Assembly (NCBI GenBank): GCA_003565035.1
Contig: PXDP01000131.1
Location: forward strand, 1-22,826
DNA from: PVC group bacterium
GTDB taxonomy: Bacteria > Verrucomicrobiota > Kiritimatiellia > SS1-B-03-39 > UBA6053
DNA length: 22,826 nt
Reading direction: 5' to 3'
The position numbers were made by a program, and so were the translations under genes. Shown piece by piece: positions 1 through 8,544 of this stretch; the stretch's first letter is position 1, and every line of letters starts with the position of its first letter. The notes beneath the pieces are model-generated. The model did no database searches. It worked only from the letters and a program-made list of their open reading frames with translations, and had not been told where the DNA came from.

Positions 1-470
1 TTATACCACAGCGTATAGCCATGTTTCAGTACCCGCATAAACTCCGGCAAATCATACATCCGCTCCGTCACCTGCCCATCCAGCTTCTTCTGATCCTCCT
101 CCTTGTGAAGCGCATAAAACTGTTCCCACTGCTTCACCTTGTCCTTCGACCATACCAGCTTCAGCCGCCGCACAACCTCCTTATGCTCAACCGCTTCCCG
201 CTCCGGCACCCACAGCAACAAGTGAAAATGATTCGACATCACACAATACGTCACCACCGTCATCCCCGAAAACTCCGCCCAACGAAACGCCAGTTCCCGA
301 AACGCCTCCTTCTCCTTCACCTCCAGCAAATAGTCCTGACCCCGCACGCGACTCGTCACATGCACAAAATAGCCCCCGGACTTCGGCAACACCCGCTCCC
401 GCTTCTGGGCAATCTTCTCCACACAAGGCCACACCGGCCCCGGTATCTTCGATGATTTTGGAACAATCAT
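1..470 (-). CDS. REP-associated tyrosine transposase (RAYT/IS200-like), 3' end cut by window edge
   Basis: The minus frame beginning at the ATG at 468-470 is open for 156 codons and runs off the left edge. It has the Y1 single-strand transposase signature: a strand reading YFVHVTSRV at residues 34-42 and the metal-binding HUH-type motif MSNHFHLLLWVPE, with HFH at 81-83. The C-terminal part seen (FMRVLKHGYTLWY) matches the helix region of RAYT proteins. The catalytic tyrosine is at or beyond the edge, so completeness cannot be judged. The start is supported by a GGAGGGGGG Shine-Dalgarno directly upstream. A longer minus ORF at 187-504 is in another frame and is spurious. RAYT proteins are known to act on REP-type palindromes. 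Two related palindromes lie immediately upstream of this gene. Confidence 0.85.
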   Translation of the reverse strand, partial: MIVPKSSKIPGPVWPCVEKIAQKRERVLPKSGGYFVHVTSRVRGQDYLLEVKEKEAFRELAFRWAEFSGMTVVTYCVMSNHFHLLLWVPEREAVEHKEVVRRLKLVWSKDKVKQWEQFYALHKEEDQKKLDGQVTERMYDLPEFMRVLKHGYTLWY

Positions 471-515
471 ACCCCCCTCCTATCTCAACAATCACCATTT
501 TCAAGCCAAAATTTC

Positions 516-538
516 TTTAAAATACCTGTTATTTTAAA
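516..538. repeat. AT-rich palindrome with CCTG loop, copy 1
   Basis: TTTAAAAT (516-523) pairs with ATTTTAAA (531-538) around a 7-nt loop ACCTGTT. It lies between the transposase start and the end of the Calx-beta gene. It resembles the next palindrome at 573-610, sharing the TTTAAAA/TTTTAAA arms and the CCTG in the loop. Confidence 0.5.
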
Positions 539-572
539 ATGCAGAAAATACGAATTTGACCTCCTGAGTTCA

Positions 573-610
573 TTTTTGGATTTAAAACGCCTGAATTTTA
601 AACCCAAAAA
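573..610. repeat. 15-bp inverted repeat with CCTG loop, copy 2
   Basis: The left arm is 573-587, the right arm 596-610 and the loop CGCCTGAA. Fourteen of the 15 pairs are Watson-Crick. The remaining one is a G-U wobble if transcribed on the minus strand. The T-run is on the 5' side of the stem and A-run on the 3' side, so it does not look like an intrinsic terminator on either strand. It may be a transposase-related palindrome, but this is inferred only from its position and similarity to copy 1. Confidence 0.55.
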
Positions 611-634
611 ACCAAAAGACTGGGCTGATACGAC

Positions 635-1810
635 CTACTCAAACGTAATCCGTATCCGGGAGGGGTTCCCCAGTGAAGCCCCCTGGGGACTGTGCAGTTC
701 CAGCTCGAAGGATTTCCCGCGTGCGGCGGGATTGTCCAGTGGAGTGATGCGGAGAAGATGCGGCTCGGATTCATCGGCCGCCCAGTGCAGCACGGTGTCG
801 AGCGGAACAAAGTCGGTGTTTGCCCGCGCACTGCCGTCGCGGGTGCGCACACCGACACGTCCCGCATCCCGCACACCACCCCGGCGCGCGACCTCCACAT
901 CAATCGCCAGCGCATTATAGGGAACCCGCAGTCGGTCTTGAACAAAGATGAATTCATCGTCATCCGGCCGGTCTGTCGTCGGTGTGGAGGAAGCCACAGC
1001 CGGTGCCAATACCCCGCTGGCGCCCTGCACTTCAAGATCCCTCACCGTGAAGCCGGTATGGCTCCCCGCCAGTCCCAGACCCGAAATCACGGCGGGAGCA
1101 CCGTCGGATATGCGGTGCGTGGAGAGGATCTCAGCCCGGTGGTTCCGCGCGGAGGCCTCCCAGCGGTGATACGAACTTTCCCCGGATTCCTCCCCATCGT
1201 TCCGCGGAGTGTCAAACGCCGTGACAAAGGTGATTTCATCCGGGCCGGTCCGGGTTGCGGTTATCTCTACCTGGGTTTCCCGCTCATGATGGATAAACGG
1301 GCGGTTTCCCCGGTTCACGACGGTCCCGGCGCCGTCCACATTCGGACGATCCCCTTGGCTCCCCGCCCAGTTCTTGTTCCGGTCGAGCAGAGGCTGCGGA
1401 CCGTGTCCCTGCCGATAAAGACCAAAGGTGACGCCGCCGGAGGAGGAACTCCGGGTGCCGATGGCATGGAAATAGCCCGTCCAGGCATCCGTAACCGCAG
1501 TCTGACGGTTCCCCGTAACCGGCTCACCCTGAAACAGACCATAGACAATCCGCTGGGGGCTGTTATTATGCGCAGAGCCCCCCAGCCAGGTGAATCGGAC
1601 ATGAACCCGGTCGCCGACCCCGGCAAGCTCCACCGGAGGAAAACTGGCGACGACCCCCTGCCAGGGCGTCCCGCCGTCGTGGGTAAACTCCCCGGTCGCG
1701 GCATTCCACTGCCCATCCTCCATGACAAACAGGGACAGCGCGTCTCCCCGGACGGCACCGAGCCCCAGTGCGACAAACAGCCATAAACTCTTCAAGGTTC
1801 TCTTTTTCAT
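635..1810 (-). CDS. secreted protein with C-terminal Calx-beta domain
   Basis: This 391-aa protein starts with a clear Sec signal peptide (MKKRTLKSLWLFVALGLGAVRG, cleavage around residue 22-25). Residues about 25-265 look like a beta-sandwich lectin or LamG-like module (phrases such as GDRVHVRFTWLGG and GFTVRDLEVQG). Residues about 285-391 form a Calx-beta-like domain (RDGSARANTDFVPLDTVLHW, then FELELHSPQGASLG). Calx-beta domains bind Ca2+ and are common in secreted adhesive proteins. The gene lies 18 bp downstream of the giant lyase-like gene on the same strand, with AGGAAA as ribosome site, so the two probably form an operon. The N-terminal module resembles the C-terminal region of that neighbour. 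No catalytic residues are recognised. A role in binding polysaccharide or the cell surface is inference. Confidence 0.8.
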   Translation of the reverse strand: MKKRTLKSLWLFVALGLGAVRGDALSLFVMEDGQWNAATGEFTHDGGTPWQGVVASFPPVELAGVGDRVHVRFTWLGGSAHNNSPQRIVYGLFQGEPVTGNRQTAVTDAWTGYFHAIGTRSSSSGGVTFGLYRQGHGPQPLLDRNKNWAGSQGDRPNVDGAGTVVNRGNRPFIHHERETQVEITATRTGPDEITFVTAFDTPRNDGEESGESSYHRWEASARNHRAEILSTHRISDGAPAVISGLGLAGSHTGFTVRDLEVQGASGVLAPAVASSTPTTDRPDDDEFIFVQDRLRVPYNALAIDVEVARRGGVRDAGRVGVRTRDGSARANTDFVPLDTVLHWAADESEPHLLRITPLDNPAARGKSFELELHSPQGASLGNPSRIRITFE

Positions 1811-1828
1811 CTTTCCATTTCCTGTATG

Positions 1829-4800
1829 CTATTCTGAAAGCCGGACTTCGATCCGGTAAAAGACCCTGTCCTCCGCCGGCGCGGCGGATGAAGGCTCACC
1901 AAATTGATTCAAGACGTACCATTGATCCGGCGGGGTCGTCAAATCATTCGTCCAGCGAATCCGGTATTCACGTCCTTCACGGGCTTCAAAGACCGGCAGT
2001 CCCTCTGCGGACCATCCGCTGATCTCAAACCGGTCATCGCTCCCGGGCGCAAGCCCCGCAATCCAGATATCCCGGATGCGCATGGGCACCCCGCCCTGCT
2101 CCACCACGTCGTTTTCGTCTTCGGCATACGGAAAATGGGTGGCCATCCAGTCGTCGAACAGATCACCGCCACTTGAATCCGTGAAAACCGTCACCCGGAC
2201 GTTGTCGAGATGAAAGGTCACATTGCGATTGCGGATGCCGAACCACAGCTGGTCGAAGTGCAGCGTCTCTGAGGTGTTGACAGTGCGGGGACTCATCGCC
2301 TGACCGCCCACATTGCCCTCCATCCGGTATCCCGTTTCTGTTTTTTCAATCCGCAACCAGGCCGGGGTCCACTCGCCTCCGCTCACGACCACCGAACTGT
2401 CGGTTGAGTTACCCGGATTGTCGGTATCCAAAAAAGGATTGGCACTGGTGCTCAAATCGGAAACCAACTGGGCCACACCTCCGGAGGACCGTTCGTTCGG
2501 CATCGTCATAAATAGCCCCAAAGCGGCATCCAAATCGGACCCGGATTCAAACAAACCGAAGCGCAGCACCCGGTGGCCTCCGGTGGACCCCGAGGTTTGA
2601 AAGGCCAACGCGATTTCCACCCGTTCACCCTCAGCCAGCAGGAGCGTTTCCGGCAGGTCAGCCGTAAACATGGAACTGCCGCCGCCCGACTGGCTGTAGG
2701 CCAGATATCTGTCGGCATGGGCATCGAACTGCCCCTCCCCTCCGGTGCGGATGACCGGACCGTAGCTGAGCACGGACTGCACCCGGCCGTCCAACAACAC
2801 CGCGTCGACAAACTCATCCAGCACATCCGCTCCGTCGGCGGATACCGACACGGTAACCAGGCCCGTCACCGGCAAATAGGTTTCTTCATCATCCGGCACA
2901 AACACCACCGTCTGCTGCGAATCACCCAGCGGCGGCAAAGTTTCCGGTTCGGAAAACGAGAAATGGCCCGGCACCGGGACACCGGCTCCATTCTCGGCCG
3001 CTCCCCCCTGCAGGGTGGATTCTGCCAGCGTCTGGCCGGCCTGCAGACCGTCGGCCGTCGGCCAGGCGGTAATGACCGGCTCCTCCAGTTGCATATCCCC
3101 AGCAGTGTTCACGATCTGAAAGCCGGCCGGTCCCGGGTCGTTCATGTTGCCAAAGGCAATCGACTGCGAGGCTCCGCTGAGATTCCGGAAGACCACATAG
3201 GCCGGACCGTCCACCGCCGCCCCGGACGAGGTGGCCGTCGACTCTTCGAGTGCTCCGTTCCACCCGCCGGTTTCATCGCGGATAAACAGCGACTCCCCGT
3301 TTACAGTGATGCGCTGAGTTTGCGGCGGGCTCACCCGGCTGCCGGCAAAATAGACATAGAGATCGTAGGTGAGATAAGGGATATCCTCCAGCGTGTAGGT
3401 AGCCGAACTGCCATTCCGGGTCCAGGATGTCGACAGCATGCGCGCCAGGCCGCTGTCCACGGGAGTGGTGTTGTTGCGGTAGGAGCGGCTTGACTGGTGC
3501 GTCACCCCCAGTGGCACCGGCTGCGCGTTGTTATCCACAAAGCCCGCAATCAGTCCGCTGGCCCGCTCCACATTGTTCCAATAGCGGACAGGCACCGCGC
3601 CGGCATACTCGTACGTCTCCAGCAGCAGCGTCGGAGTGCCGGTGGTGAAGTTCAGACTGATCACATCCGGATTCACGGCCGGACGGGCGTCGAGAAATTG
3701 CGAAAGCGCATCCCGACCGCCCCGGTCATCCTCCACCGTGAGGGTCACCGAATAGGTTCCAGGATTGAAAACGTGGCTGGTCACCAAGCCCACCGATGAA
3801 ATGCCGTTCCCGAAATCCCAGCGGAACGTCATCGGATCGCCGTCCGGATCCGCACTGTCCGAGGCATCAAACACAAACGCATCCCCAGCTTTCGTAATCG
3901 TAAAAGCGGCCACAGGGTCCTGATTGGTGTTGGTCTCCACACTCACGCTTTGCACCGGAGCCGTGCCCACATTGCCGAAAGGATCCCGCACCCGCAGGCG
4001 CACAGCGCGTGCCCCGGTGTCAAAATATCGGTGCACCACCGTCGGCGTGGTGGTCACCGCCGTCTGCCCGTCTCCAAAATCCCAAAAATACATCAGCGGA
4101 TAGCCGTCGGGGCTGACCGTCTGTCCGGCGTTGAACTGCACCGGCTGAGAGACTTCAGCCACAGCGGGGGCTGAAAATACCGCCACCGGCGTGCGGACCT
4201 CCGGCTGCACCCCGGGCGCGTTGCCGAAAAGCTGAATCCGGTAAAGTTCCACAAACCAGCCCTGCGGTGATTCCGCCTGCGGCACGATGTCCCAGCGGTA
4301 ACCGGAATAGGCGGTGGTATTCGAGACGGGAAAAGATTTCGTGAACCCTTTCTCGCCCTCCCAGTCGATATTCGTCTGCACATCAATCACGTCCCAATTC
4401 ACCCCGTCCTGCGTTCCGCTGAACACCACCTCGCGGGGATCGCGATCGTTCCAGGAATTTGGATTGGTCAGGGTAAACTCATCCACCACGTACCCGTATC
4501 GGCGTCCGTTCTGTTCAAAGTGCAGCTCGATAAACCCCTCTGACTCATTCACCAGCCATCGGGTGTTGGTGGCTCCGTCAAACAAATTTTCGGGACCGGT
4601 GTTGGGCAGAAATTGCCCGTTGGCGGAAATCCGCTTGCCAAAATCCCGTCCGAAATCGAGCCGTTCGGGCGGAGCCAGCACCCGGATTGACTGGCCGGTA
4701 CTGAAGGTCGCCCCGCTTTCCGTCTCCACCGTGAGGGTAACCACGGAATTCCCTTCGCTGAAACTTTGGGAGACGCTGCGCCCCGCACCGACCGCCCCGT

Positions 4801-7800
4801 TGCCAAAATCCCAGACATAACTGACAATGTCGCCATCGGGCGCCTGAGTGGGGCCCGCCTCGAAATTCAGCGTCAATTCCTCCCCGGCCTCCGCCAGAAA
4901 AAACGTCCGGGTGCCGGGCGGATCGTCGGGCAGGAAATTCACCGTCTCCCGGAGCATCATCTGGCTGGGATCCGGACTGACAAGGAAATCGATTACCGGA
5001 CGCCCCGGCGCCCAGAACAATTCCTCCGGAAGCACCGAGCGCATCGCGAAGTCCGGCCCTTCCCATTCAAGCTGCAACAGGGGATACCAGTCCGAGGCAT
5101 TACTGTCGCTGGCGTGAAACCTGGCTTCAAACGCGTGATAACCGGCAGAAAGCCCCACCGTGCTCTCCACAGTCACCGGACCCGAAAAACGCTTTCCGGT
5201 GCCCGTATTGATCACTTCAAGACCACCAAGCGTCAGATGCAGATTATCCCGCACCCTGGCCTTGAAGGTATAGTCGCCGCTCTCCGGCACCTTGAAATAG
5301 CCGGTGAAGCGGAAGGCAAACTGATCCGCCTGCTGCCGGAAGCGAATATCCAGCATGGGCAACACGCCTTCATTCAGCGGGGTCAGCGTATTGATGTTCC
5401 CCATGCTCCGCCGCCAAACCGCGGCATTGTAGAGCTGGAAAAAAGTCCCGGGCAGCAGGTCTCCACCCTCTCCGGGGGCAAATTCGGGCGCGCGCCGTCC
5501 GGCAGCATCCAGAATACTGATGGGCTTGAACACGGTGCTGGACGCGCCCTGGGCATCCGTCACCGTAAGCTGCACCTGTGTGTTCGCCGACTGGGTGAAG
5601 GTGTGGGAGGGATTCACCCCGGTGCCGGTCTGGCCGTCCCCGAAATTCCAGTCGTAACTTAGGGCCTGCCCCTCGGGGTCGCTGCTCGCCGAAGCGTCAA
5701 AGCTGACCGAAAGCGGCGCGCTGCCGGTGTTGGGCGTAAAACTGAACGCGGGCACGGGCGGCTGATTCTGAATGCGCAGGGTCTGACGCGTTGTCACGGC
5801 GTTACCCTGGCCGTCATCCACAGTCAGTTCCACATCAAAACTGCCATAACTCTGGTAGGTGTGGCTGGGTGAAACCCCGGAGCCGGAGCCGCCATCCCCG
5901 AAATCCCAGCTGTAAGTCAGTGAATCCCCCTCCGGATCGCTGCTGCCCGAGGCATCGAATTCCACCGTCACCGGCGGAATCCCGAAGGTGGCGGTATGGG
6001 TGAACGCCGCAGTGGGCGCCTGATTGCCCACTTCAATGCGCCGAACCGCCCCCCCGACACCGCCGTGACCGTCCTCCACGGTCACCGAAGCGAAAAACGT
6101 GCCCTGCACGGCATAGGTATGTTCCGCCTGCGCACCGGAAACAGGAGGCGATCCATCGCCGAAATCCCAGGTATAACTCAGAGAATGCCCGTCGGGATCA
6201 CTGCTGGCGGAGGCGTCAAAACTGACGGTCAGAGGAGGCTCCCCTTTCTCCGGGCTGGCGCTCAGCACCGCCAGCGGCGCGTTATTTTGCACGGTGACAT
6301 AATGCCGGGACTGCACAATACCGCCCGCACCATCCCCCTGTGTCAGAGTCACCGGATACACCCCGCCGTTCTGAAAAGTATGGGAGGGACTGACCGCACT
6401 GCTGCTGTTGCCATCGCCAAAGTCCCACTGCGGGCTCCCGGAAGTCAGCCGGGGCGCAAACGCGACCGACAGCGGAGCCGTACCGGATTCAGGCGTCATA
6501 GTGAAACCGGAAACCGCATCACTTGCGGCGGCCGATTCGATCCGCTGGGCCCCCGCGTTCCAGCTCAACCGCCGTTCCCCCAGAATCCATTCCGCGTCCA
6601 GCCCGTCGCCCTCGATCCGCGCCGAAGGAGCCGAACCGTGGCCCATAGCCATCACCACCCAGATGCGCGCATCGTTGGCCTCAAAACTGTAGGAGACCCG
6701 GTTCCCGTCAAAAAAGGCACCCTCCCGGGGGTACATCATCCACCCTTTAAGATATCCGCCATTTTTCCCGCGCAGGGTAAAGGTGGGCACGCCGTTTTCC
6801 TCGCCGGTAAACAGCGGCAAATTCTGCGAATTGAGCTGCCAGGCGTATTCCCGGAGCTGCACGGAATCGAGCAAATCAAAGGTGGACACCACCCCAATCT
6901 CATCCGTGCCGGGAAAAAGCACCTTGAGATGCCGGCGGCTGGAACTGATCCCCAGGCCGCCAAATTTCCGTCCGCCCCCGGCGATCGCGTACCCGCCCTC
7001 CGCACTCACATCAAAAAATTCGGCACTCCCCGTGCCCGACTGCGAAGCCCTCGCCTGCCCGTCCACCGTCACCTGCGAAAAAAAGCGGGCATCGCGGGAG
7101 GTCCCCGGTCCGCCGGCGAATTTGTCGCCAAAGCCGAGAAGACTCACCTGCAGGGCGTCCGCCTCATCCCAGGCATTCCCGTGGGTGCTGGTGTCGGTGC
7201 TCATCATCACGAGAAGATCGTCCTGATCCTGCCAGCCGCTCCGGAACCAGTACCCCCCCTTGTCATCGTGCAGCCCCCGCAGCAGCAGCGTCGCCGGATC
7301 CACCGGAGCCTCGGCCTCCGGATAAAACATCATCGCATACACCGTGCCCGCGTGACTGGGATCATAACGGTCGGCCAGCGGGGCCTCATTCAAAATCCCC
7401 CGGTGCCGGTCATAAAACCAGCGGTACGCCCCCAGATGCGATTCCGGAACAATCGAAAAAATCAGAGAAGTCCACCCCTGCTGACCAAAGGTCGAACCGC
7501 CCACGCCCCATTGGGTGGAACGCTGCGCCGGATCAAACATCCCCCCATACATTGGAATCAGGTACATCCCTTTTTCCGCCAGACGACTGTTCAGCCGGAT
7601 ATCACCCGCCCTCCGCAGCGCATGAATCGCCGGAATCAGAAACTGTTGCGCATAGGTCATGTAATAATTCCCCTCCTGCGTCCAACCCTTGTTCCCGTAA
7701 TGACTCATGTGAGTGTTCAGCCGATTAACCAGCAGATTATAATGATCCACCCGAACAGGATTCGTCTGCTCCCCCAGCACCAGCAACTGCAGCAAATTCG

Positions 7801-8371
7801 CACCGTAACAAACCGCCACCCAGTTGGAGGCGTAAGGATTGATGTTATTGTCAAAACTGAAACCGCCCCCCTGCCAGTGATCCAGCGACGAAAGAATTTT
7901 CCCGCGGACAAAGGTCTGCTGCGCCTCCGTCCAGCCATTGTAGGCCAGATCATACGCCACCGCAAAGGCCTTGCCCAGGGTGGCCCGCTCCAGCCCCTTG
8001 CCCCCCTGCCCGTCCGGCAGCACATTGCCGCTCAGTGGATCGGTATACATCGCCTCCAGGGCATCATACGCAATCTGCGCATAATCACCGTCTTCGGTCA
8101 CGGCATACAGCATCGCCGCCCGCTTGGCCAGAAACCCGCGGGCATAGTTCCGGCCCGGCAAACTCCGGGTCCCCCCGTCAATCACGTCCGCCGCGCTGGC
8201 CGCAACCTCGGCTTGCAGCGCCTGCATCATCTCTGCATGACTGCTGCCCGGAACCTGCACCGCCACCTGAATCTCCGTCAGCCGCTCCGGCGAAATCAGC
8301 AAATGCGGAAACGTTTGCGCACACAACACGGCAGAACAACACAACGAACACAAAACATAAAATAACTTCAT
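1829..8371 (-). CDS. giant secreted heparinase II/III-like protein with PKD, PA14 and discoidin modules
   Basis: This 2180-aa protein has a signal peptide (MKLFYVLCSLCCSAVLCAQ). Residues about 20-330 resemble the alpha/alpha-toroid of heparinase II/III-type polysaccharide lyases (SNWVAVCYGANLL, GWTQEGNYYMTYAQQF). Residues about 360-605 resemble the following beta-sandwich (THGNAWDEADALQVSLLGFG, then GGPG). Four tandem PKD domains follow at about 620-955, then a PA14-like module (about 970-1120), a fifth PKD (about 1125-1230), an F5/8-type discoidin domain (about 1240-1383), two more PKDs (about 1390-1565), an unassigned region, an MBG-like Ig repeat (about 1765-1850) and a concanavalin-like C-terminal region. 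Each PKD shows the W-[DN]-F-G-[DN]-G core. It likely acts on an extracellular uronic-acid or sulfated polysaccharide; the substrate and PL family cannot be told by eye. It diverges from a XylR-type regulator. No Shine-Dalgarno is visible before the ATG at 8371. Confidence 0.85.
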   Translation of the reverse strand: MKLFYVLCSLCCSAVLCAQTFPHLLISPERLTEIQVAVQVPGSSHAEMMQALQAEVAASAADVIDGGTRSLPGRNYARGFLAKRAAMLYAVTEDGDYAQIAYDALEAMYTDPLSGNVLPDGQGGKGLERATLGKAFAVAYDLAYNGWTEAQQTFVRGKILSSLDHWQGGGFSFDNNINPYASNWVAVCYGANLLQLLVLGEQTNPVRVDHYNLLVNRLNTHMSHYGNKGWTQEGNYYMTYAQQFLIPAIHALRRAGDIRLNSRLAEKGMYLIPMYGGMFDPAQRSTQWGVGGSTFGQQGWTSLIFSIVPESHLGAYRWFYDRHRGILNEAPLADRYDPSHAGTVYAMMFYPEAEAPVDPATLLLRGLHDDKGGYWFRSGWQDQDDLLVMMSTDTSTHGNAWDEADALQVSLLGFGDKFAGGPGTSRDARFFSQVTVDGQARASQSGTGSAEFFDVSAEGGYAIAGGGRKFGGLGISSSRRHLKVLFPGTDEIGVVSTFDLLDSVQLREYAWQLNSQNLPLFTGEENGVPTFTLRGKNGGYLKGWMMYPREGAFFDGNRVSYSFEANDARIWVVMAMGHGSAPSARIEGDGLDAEWILGERRLSWNAGAQRIESAAASDAVSGFTMTPESGTAPLSVAFAPRLTSGSPQWDFGDGNSSSAVSPSHTFQNGGVYPVTLTQGDGAGGIVQSRHYVTVQNNAPLAVLSASPEKGEPPLTVSFDASASSDPDGHSLSYTWDFGDGSPPVSGAQAEHTYAVQGTFFASVTVEDGHGGVGGAVRRIEVGNQAPTAAFTHTATFGIPPVTVEFDASGSSDPEGDSLTYSWDFGDGGSGSGVSPSHTYQSYGSFDVELTVDDGQGNAVTTRQTLRIQNQPPVPAFSFTPNTGSAPLSVSFDASASSDPEGQALSYDWNFGDGQTGTGVNPSHTFTQSANTQVQLTVTDAQGASSTVFKPISILDAAGRRAPEFAPGEGGDLLPGTFFQLYNAAVWRRSMGNINTLTPLNEGVLPMLDIRFRQQADQFAFRFTGYFKVPESGDYTFKARVRDNLHLTLGGLEVINTGTGKRFSGPVTVESTVGLSAGYHAFEARFHASDSNASDWYPLLQLEWEGPDFAMRSVLPEELFWAPGRPVIDFLVSPDPSQMMLRETVNFLPDDPPGTRTFFLAEAGEELTLNFEAGPTQAPDGDIVSYVWDFGNGAVGAGRSVSQSFSEGNSVVTLTVETESGATFSTGQSIRVLAPPERLDFGRDFGKRISANGQFLPNTGPENLFDGATNTRWLVNESEGFIELHFEQNGRRYGYVVDEFTLTNPNSWNDRDPREVVFSGTQDGVNWDVIDVQTNIDWEGEKGFTKSFPVSNTTAYSGYRWDIVPQAESPQGWFVELYRIQLFGNAPGVQPEVRTPVAVFSAPAVAEVSQPVQFNAGQTVSPDGYPLMYFWDFGDGQTAVTTTPTVVHRYFDTGARAVRLRVRDPFGNVGTAPVQSVSVETNTNQDPVAAFTITKAGDAFVFDASDSADPDGDPMTFRWDFGNGISSVGLVTSHVFNPGTYSVTLTVEDDRGGRDALSQFLDARPAVNPDVISLNFTTGTPTLLLETYEYAGAVPVRYWNNVERASGLIAGFVDNNAQPVPLGVTHQSSRSYRNNTTPVDSGLARMLSTSWTRNGSSATYTLEDIPYLTYDLYVYFAGSRVSPPQTQRITVNGESLFIRDETGGWNGALEESTATSSGAAVDGPAYVVFRNLSGASQSIAFGNMNDPGPAGFQIVNTAGDMQLEEPVITAWPTADGLQAGQTLAESTLQGGAAENGAGVPVPGHFSFSEPETLPPLGDSQQTVVFVPDDEETYLPVTGLVTVSVSADGADVLDEFVDAVLLDGRVQSVLSYGPVIRTGGEGQFDAHADRYLAYSQSGGGSSMFTADLPETLLLAEGERVEIALAFQTSGSTGGHRVLRFGLFESGSDLDAALGLFMTMPNERSSGGVAQLVSDLSTSANPFLDTDNPGNSTDSSVVVSGGEWTPAWLRIEKTETGYRMEGNVGGQAMSPRTVNTSETLHFDQLWFGIRNRNVTFHLDNVRVTVFTDSSGGDLFDDWMATHFPYAEDENDVVEQGGVPMRIRDIWIAGLAPGSDDRFEISGWSAEGLPVFEAREGREYRIRWTNDLTTPPDQWYVLNQFGEPSSAAPAEDRVFYRIEVRLSE

Positions 8372-8397
8372 AACACTACACTACACAGCTTGCACAA

Positions 8398-8423
8398 GTC
8401 TGTTTATGTCTGTAATAGACAGA
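8398..8423. promoter_or_regulatory. candidate operator: repeated TCTGT elements
   Basis: GTCTGT occurs at 8398-8403 and again at 8408-8413, one helical turn apart. ACAGA at 8419-8423 is an inverted copy of TCTGT. The cluster lies 27-52 bp upstream of the giant lyase start (minus strand), where an AraC-type regulator could bind direct repeats. This is a positional guess; short motifs can recur by chance. Confidence 0.25.
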
Positions 8424-8442
8424 TACAGGAAGGATTTAGACA

Positions 8443-8519
8443 TTCCGATCATCGGAAAACACCACCACGTCCTTTCCGATCATCGGAAAACACTGGTGTT
8501 TAGTTTCCGATCATCGGAA
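8443..8519. promoter_or_regulatory. three TTCCGATCATCGGAA palindromes at exact 31-bp spacing
   Basis: Identical 15-bp palindromes (7-bp arms, one central base) sit at 8443-8457, 8474-8488 and 8505-8519. The start-to-start distance is 31 bp both times, close to three turns of B-DNA, so bound dimers would lie on one face. All are followed by at least AA, giving GGAAAA on the right side. They fill the divergent region between the lyase operon and the XylR-like gene. The third copy ends 25 bp before the regulator ATG. The same motif at the same period recurs at 14751-14796. An operator array fits best; a REP-like repeat cluster is the alternative. Confidence 0.6.
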
Positions 8520-8544
8520 AATGACCCCCCAAAAATAATTTTAC

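Noticed and set aside
187..504. 105-aa minus-strand ORF overlapping the transposase
   Set aside because: It lies in a different frame from the HFH-containing transposase, and its Gly/Ala-rich translation is a frame shadow.
692..1786. 364-aa plus-strand ORF
   Set aside because: Antisense shadow of the Calx-beta gene, which has a signal peptide and operon position.
5996..8365. 789-aa plus-strand ORF
   Set aside because: It is antisense to the giant lyase gene. The His/Arg/Pro-rich translation without domains is typical of GC-rich shadows.
8443..8519. CRISPR array reading of the 31-bp periodic repeats
   Set aside because: The repeat is only 15-20 bp with about 11-16 bp between copies, there are only three units, and no cas genes are present.
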